DNA of 64,000 nucleotides from Paramecium octaurelia (taxonomy: Eukaryota; Ciliophora; Oligohymenophorea; Peniculida; Parameciidae), in assembly GCA_905182995.1 (NCBI GenBank), contig CAJJDP010000046.1, forward strand, positions 438,488 through 502,487, given 5' to 3'. Position numbers and translations under genes: made by a program. Shown here one piece after another: positions 59,828 through 64,000 of the stretch; within the stretch, counting starts at the first letter, position 1; each line of letters opens with the position of its first letter. A model generated the notes under the pieces. It ran no database searches. It had not been told where the DNA came from and saw only the letters and a program-made list of their open reading frames with translations.

Positions 59828-61878
59828 ATGTCATCATCCTAAGACTTAGTGAAGTGCTCGTTTAACACAGACGACATGGGATAACTGTTGTATAAAGAGA
59901 ATTATCATAAGTACACATTGGTTATTAAAGATAGGTGGATAAAAGTCTAAGAGCTGATTGCTAAAGATCCAATATTGTAAAATAATGTGGCAGATTATGG
60001 GTAAAGCAGAGATAAATTATATGAAATCTATTGCAAGAAGGCCTATAAACTACATAAATTACTAAATTATAGTGATGAGATGATTCCAGGTATGGTGAAC
60101 AGTCAATTCCCAGAAACTGTGGTGACTGTGTTACATTAAACCATGTTTATACCGACAATCAAGTATTTGGGAACTGAAAAGTAAATAGAGAAATGGATTC
60201 CTCCTTCATAAAATTATGAGATTGTGGGATGCTATGCTCAAACTGAATTGGGTCATGGATCAGACGTCCAGAGTTTGGAAACTACTGCTGTTTATGATAA
60301 AAACACCGAAGAATTCATTCTCAACTCACCAACTATTTCATCAACCAAATGGTGGATTGGAGACTTGGGATTGACAGCCACACATGCAGTAACACATGCT
60401 TAATTGTTCATTAATGGAAAACACTATGGAGTCTAAACATTTATAGTCTAAGTCAGAGACACACATACTCATCTACCACTCAAAGGAATTGAAGTCGGAG
60501 ATGTAGGACCAAAATATGGTTATAACACAAAAGATAATGGGTATCTTAGAATGAACAATGTCAGAATTCCTAGAGAGTAAATGCTTATGAGATATTCCAA
60601 AGTTAGCAAGGCTGGTGAATTCATTAAGGCTTAAAATGAAAAGATTGGTTATGCCACCATGATGCAAGTAAGAACCTCTATCATTTATAATACCTATGTT
60701 TCATTAGCCTAAGGATTAGCTATTGGAGTCAAGTATTCTCACTTTAGAAGACAATTTAAAGATAAAAATGGCATTGAAAGACCTATCATTGATTACTAAA
60801 CTCAATAAGATAAATTGATTCCATTGGTAGCAGATTGCTATGCCTAAGGCTTTGGATGCTTGAGAATTAGAGACATTTTATCAGAAAATCTAAAAAGGAT
60901 AACTGAGAAAAATGACTTTTCTTTAATGGGAGACTTGCACGCATTATTATGTTGTTGTAAGGCAGTTTATACTTGGAATACTCATTTTGGCTTAGATAAA
61001 ATTAGACAATCTTTAGGTGGACATGGATTTTTATAATCTTCAGGCGTTGTTAGTATTTAAACTGAATTTGCTCCAAGTTGTACTTATGAAGGTGAAAATA
61101 CAGTTCTATTATTACAAACTGGTAGATATTTATTGAAAGCTTGTAATAAAGCACAAAAACACTAACCAATTAATGAGAATGTGGAATATCTCTATAATAT
61201 TTAATAAACTTTATCATAAAAAGCTACTTTCACAAGAGCAGAATAATTGTTGTGCCCTGAAATCATTAGAAAATTGATGAGATTGCATGCAGCCTTTTAT
61301 GTAAATAAAATGATGCTTAAAATGATGGAAAAAGGTATCAATAACAAATTATCAAATTAGCTGGTGAACATGGACCAAAAGAAGCATGGAATAAACACGT
61401 CGGTGTTTCAATAACTGAAGCTTCCATTTCTCATACTTATTATTGGACATTTAAAACATTCTTAGATACATTAATAAAGTATAAGTTTTGATTCATTTTT
61501 AGAGTTTAGGATGAAAACATTAGATCAGTCTTATCCAATTTATGTTGTTTGTATGGTTTACAAAGAATTATTGATTGGCCAATTGGATATTTTGAAGGTG
61601 GATTTTTGAATGGGGAATAGTTGGAAATCATTTTGAATGCAAAAGAACATATTTTCACACTCATAAAACCAGATTTACTAGGACTTGTTGAAGTAAGATT
61701 AATAATTTATAGATAGTCATTTAAATTCAACGACAATGCTTTAAGATCAGATTTAGTAGATGCCAAGCCTTATGAAAAGTTATTGCAAAGTGCCAAATTA
61801 AGTTCTGTCAACAATGAAGAGTACTAAAATAAATTAAGATCATTAACAAGATAACTTAGAGAGATTCCAAAGCTGTGA
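59828..61878 (+). CDS. Peroxisomal acyl-CoA oxidase
   Basis: A 658-aa protein, close to the family's 660-700, with introns at 61335-61360, 61479-61502 and 61693-61716. Signatures are [20 protein letters not shown] (FAD-side loop with the Glu/Thr-Glu), [45 protein letters not shown] and [20 protein letters not shown]. Later come GHGFLQSSGVVSI and [18 protein letters not shown], with the catalytic Glu in YEGEN. The C-terminus is PKL, a plausible variant of the SKL peroxisomal signal. The enzyme catalyses the first step of beta-oxidation and yields H2O2. The last intron (24 nt) is stopless and a multiple of three, so retention adds eight residues. The start region ([14 protein letters not shown]) lacks a leader. 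Confidence 0.95.
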
Positions 61879-61910
61879 TTTATAAATAATAAAATTAATA
61901 AATAAAAATA

Positions 61911-62541
61911 ATGTAGTAAGTGACAACAGAATATGTTAGAAGTCTAAATGGAATTACACAAGAGTATTTGAGTATGTAAATGATAGTTTCTTGTGTCCTG
62001 TGAATGCAAACATTTACAATATCCAATTTCTTAAATTTAGAATTAGAGATATGGATTCAGGTTAAACTCTATTTGAGGTTGAACGTGATTAAGATGAGGA
62101 GCCCATAGGTAACATAATAATTAAACATAATAAGAAAACCTCCCACCTGAATATTAAGACGAAGCTAGAAGGATTAAATACCACTTTGGACCATAATTTT
62201 TTGAATTGAAAACAGTGGGAGCACAATTGACCTTCTCAGTCGGTAATCAGCCAGTCAAGAATTTCACAATTATTGAAAGACATTATTTCAAAGATCATTT
62301 ATTGAGAAGCTACGAATTTTAATTCCCTTTTTGCATTCCAAATTCAACAAATACATGGGAACACATTTACACCATTCCAGAGATTGATGAAGCTATGGTA
62401 TATGAATATAATCATCCTTTTTATTAGAGATAAGAAATGATTGACAATCCATTTCAAACTAAATCAGACAGTTTTTATTTTGTAGGTGAACAGTTAGTTA
62501 TGCATAACAAGGCTGAGTATGATTACTCTCCTTTTGATTGA
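61911..62541 (+). CDS. UNC119: UNC119, lipid-binding chaperone
   Basis: A 183-aa protein with introns at 61964-61986, 62109-62134 and 62398-62427. Conserved blocks are [98 protein letters not shown] and [20 protein letters not shown]. The immunoglobulin-like fold wraps myristoyl groups of G proteins and ciliary proteins, and ARL3-GTP releases them in the cilium. The [10 protein letters not shown] end matches the family (HNKADYSYS). The third intron (30 nt) is stopless and in phase, so a form with ten extra residues is possible. It lies 32 bp after the acyl-CoA oxidase gene on the same strand. Confidence 0.93.
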
Positions 62542-62621
62542 AATATTAGAATATTTCTTATAAATTAATATATATTCCATATCATAACCTTTGCTGGATG
62601 ATGCTTACTAGATATGGTTTC

Positions 62622-62839
62622 TCAATATATTATAGTTCCCTTTGATATCCATAAGTTTCTTTTAAATCTCTATTATTTATCATTTTGATTTACCAATTAT
62701 TGCAAGGGAAATAATATTCTTGGCTTAATAATATCAATCATTATACCTTATGATGAGTATTCTTAGATAGATATTCAAATTTAATTAGATAATTTTCATC
62801 AACTAATTTAGGTCTTCTTCTGAAATTTACCATTCTCAT
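62622..62839 (-). CDS. Small Arg/Lys-rich protein, unknown
   Basis: A 64-codon gene with one 23-nt intron (62724-62746). The product begins MRMVNFRRRPKLVDENYLIK and continues FEYLSKNTHH, then PRILFPLQQLVNQND, and ends SKGTIIY. An in-frame TGA lies just upstream, so the start is well defined. It is basic and has no known domain. It converges on UNC119 with 80 bp between the stops. Confidence 0.5.
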
Positions 62840-63734
62840 TTATTTATCTTGTCAAGTTATCAAATTTTATTTTGTTAAACATCCTCAGAATTAAGATGAG
62901 TATACAAAAAATCATATTCCTTCACTTAATAGATTTTTGGATGACTATTAAGAATAATTATTTAAATTCATCCTTATACTCATCATTATTACAGTAGTTT
63001 TAAACAACAAAGCAGCTTTTAAGAATGATAAGGTTCAATCCTAATTATTAACGAAAGATTTAGTTAACATAATATACTGGGAAGGTTAATTAACCACTTT
63101 TTTCCTAATTAATTTCTGAAAACCCCTGTTTCTCATCCAACCATCAAACTAAAATGATAAATTTACTTTAAATACATAAACTGTTTAAGAAACCAAAAAT
63201 AAACATGAGATTAATACAAAATTTAGTCTATTGATTTGCATCCTTCAAAAGAAGTTGTTAAGAAAAAAAGTCTGAATAATAAGATCAATTAATGTATTTA
63301 ATCATTTGAACGAATTGGAATATTGAAATATTACAATTCATTCAAATGATGTTGATGTTTTTATACAAAACAAGATTATTTGACATGCTGTTATTAAAAA
63401 TATATAAAATAAAGAATACTTAGGTCATCTATTGAGAACTCGAACAAGAAATTAAAACTCTTTTAAACAAATCCCAAAAATTATAAAAATTAAAGAGGTT
63501 ATAATATTAAAAATAACATAATTAGAGTCCCCTCAAATTAATTTTACTACTTTTATTAATATGTATTATGAGCAATTAGGAAGTTAATTAATCTTAATTG
63601 ATTTAATATGAAATCAAACCACGTCTATGAATCAAGTTTTATAGAATCAAATTTAATTAAATTCTTAGGTTATAGATAAAAGGGAGATTATAATTTTAGA
63701 ATGAATTAAGGTAAATTCTTATATGAATAATCCA
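62840..63734 (+). other. Unresolved region with coding-like fragments
   Basis: Several open pieces on the plus strand look coding but are not joined. One (about 62876-63120) reads DEYTKNHIPSLNRFLDDYQE and holds a membrane-like segment (KFILILIIITVVLNN). Another (about 63385-63605) reads NKEYLGHLLRTRTRNQ. A competing frame from ATG 62896 (MSIQKIIFLHLIDF) is also open for 110 codons. I could not find introns that join them, so I leave this as a possible gene or decayed gene. Confidence 0.35.
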
Positions 63735-64000
63735 TCAATGTCTGTTTAGGGATGTTTATGAAGCTAATGATCTAACTTAATCCTTGAAAAGTTGGATAAC
63801 GACATCGATGATTGCATTTTCCTCTATGAATATAAGATTGAATTAATACCTTGTCTTCTAGCTGTTTCAGAAGCATAGAATTCTCTCTTTTCTTCAAGAT
63901 CAGCTGTGGCACCAGCAACTGCATTCAAGGAATCTTTCCATAATTTAAGAGCTTTAGCTTATTGGGCCAAAACAGCTGGGAGTTACTTGATTTATAAGAT
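63735..64000 (-). CDS. Trichocyst matrix protein, copy 3 (C-terminus, cut by window edge)
   Basis: The minus-strand frame enters from the right edge. It reads AVLAQQAKALKLWKDSLNAV, then DLEEKREFYASETARRQ, a 26-nt intron, EENAIIDVVIQLFKDQVRSL, and ends SLNRH with TGA at 63735. The RRQxEENAIIDxVIxxFxxQV end is the C-terminal signature of another TMP subfamily, different from copies 1 and 2. So the window holds at least three TMP genes within about 11.5 kb. The start and signal peptide lie outside. Confidence 0.8.

Overview
The window looks like a stretch of ciliate macronuclear chromosome, most probably from Paramecium (aurelia-like). The evidence is direct. Long reading frames with recognisable proteins are open only if TAA and TAG are read as glutamine, and TGA is the only stop. 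Almost every gene is cut by tiny introns, mostly 20-33 nt, that start with GTA and end in TAG, CAG or AAG. Spacers are often only tens of bases, the DNA is about 70% A+T, and there are trichocyst matrix protein (TMP) genes, a hallmark of Paramecium. Exon models below were built by hand: wherever I quote a protein length, removing the stated introns gives one frame from ATG to TGA.

Layout. 1-5 kb: a broken Rab fragment, a 14-3-3 gene, a coiled-coil gene and a possible kleisin-like gene. 5.6-13.3 kb: a Q-rich F-box protein, a Cys-rich type II membrane protein, an ERGIC/Erv41-46 cargo receptor and an unknown 459-aa protein. 13.4-25.5 kb: alpha-COP, the AP-2 mu subunit, an unknown protein with a GDGSGRD motif, a possible degenerate fragment, and a large ULK4 gene. 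25.5-36.2 kb: LTV1 (40S ribosome assembly), a DIxGxxP-repeat protein, an ULK/ATG1-like kinase, an 800-aa polytopic membrane protein and an 847-aa coiled-coil protein. 37.5-46 kb: ribosomal protein uS2 (RPSA), a small coiled-coil protein, an AGC kinase, a Pumilio protein, a WASP homologue, a small unknown gene and a Cdh1/fizzy-related APC/C activator. 47-51.4 kb: a macro-domain protein, a polytopic membrane protein and Rab11. 52.4-55 kb: two tandem TMP genes with an assembly gap. 55-64 kb: an intrinsically disordered protein, a PH-domain pseudokinase, a cAMP-receptor-like GPCR, acyl-CoA oxidase, UNC119, a small unknown gene, an unresolved stretch and a third, truncated TMP gene.

There is no operon logic. 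Several genes do share themes that fit a ciliated, secretory cell: membrane traffic (COPA, AP2M1, ERGIC, Rab11), cilium biology (ULK4, UNC119) and regulated exocytosis (TMPs). I see no rRNA, convincing tRNA, CRISPR, telomere repeat or transposon. I found no clearly undescribed system. The best leads are the uncharacterised proteins, the pseudokinase, and the stopless 3n introns in Rab11.
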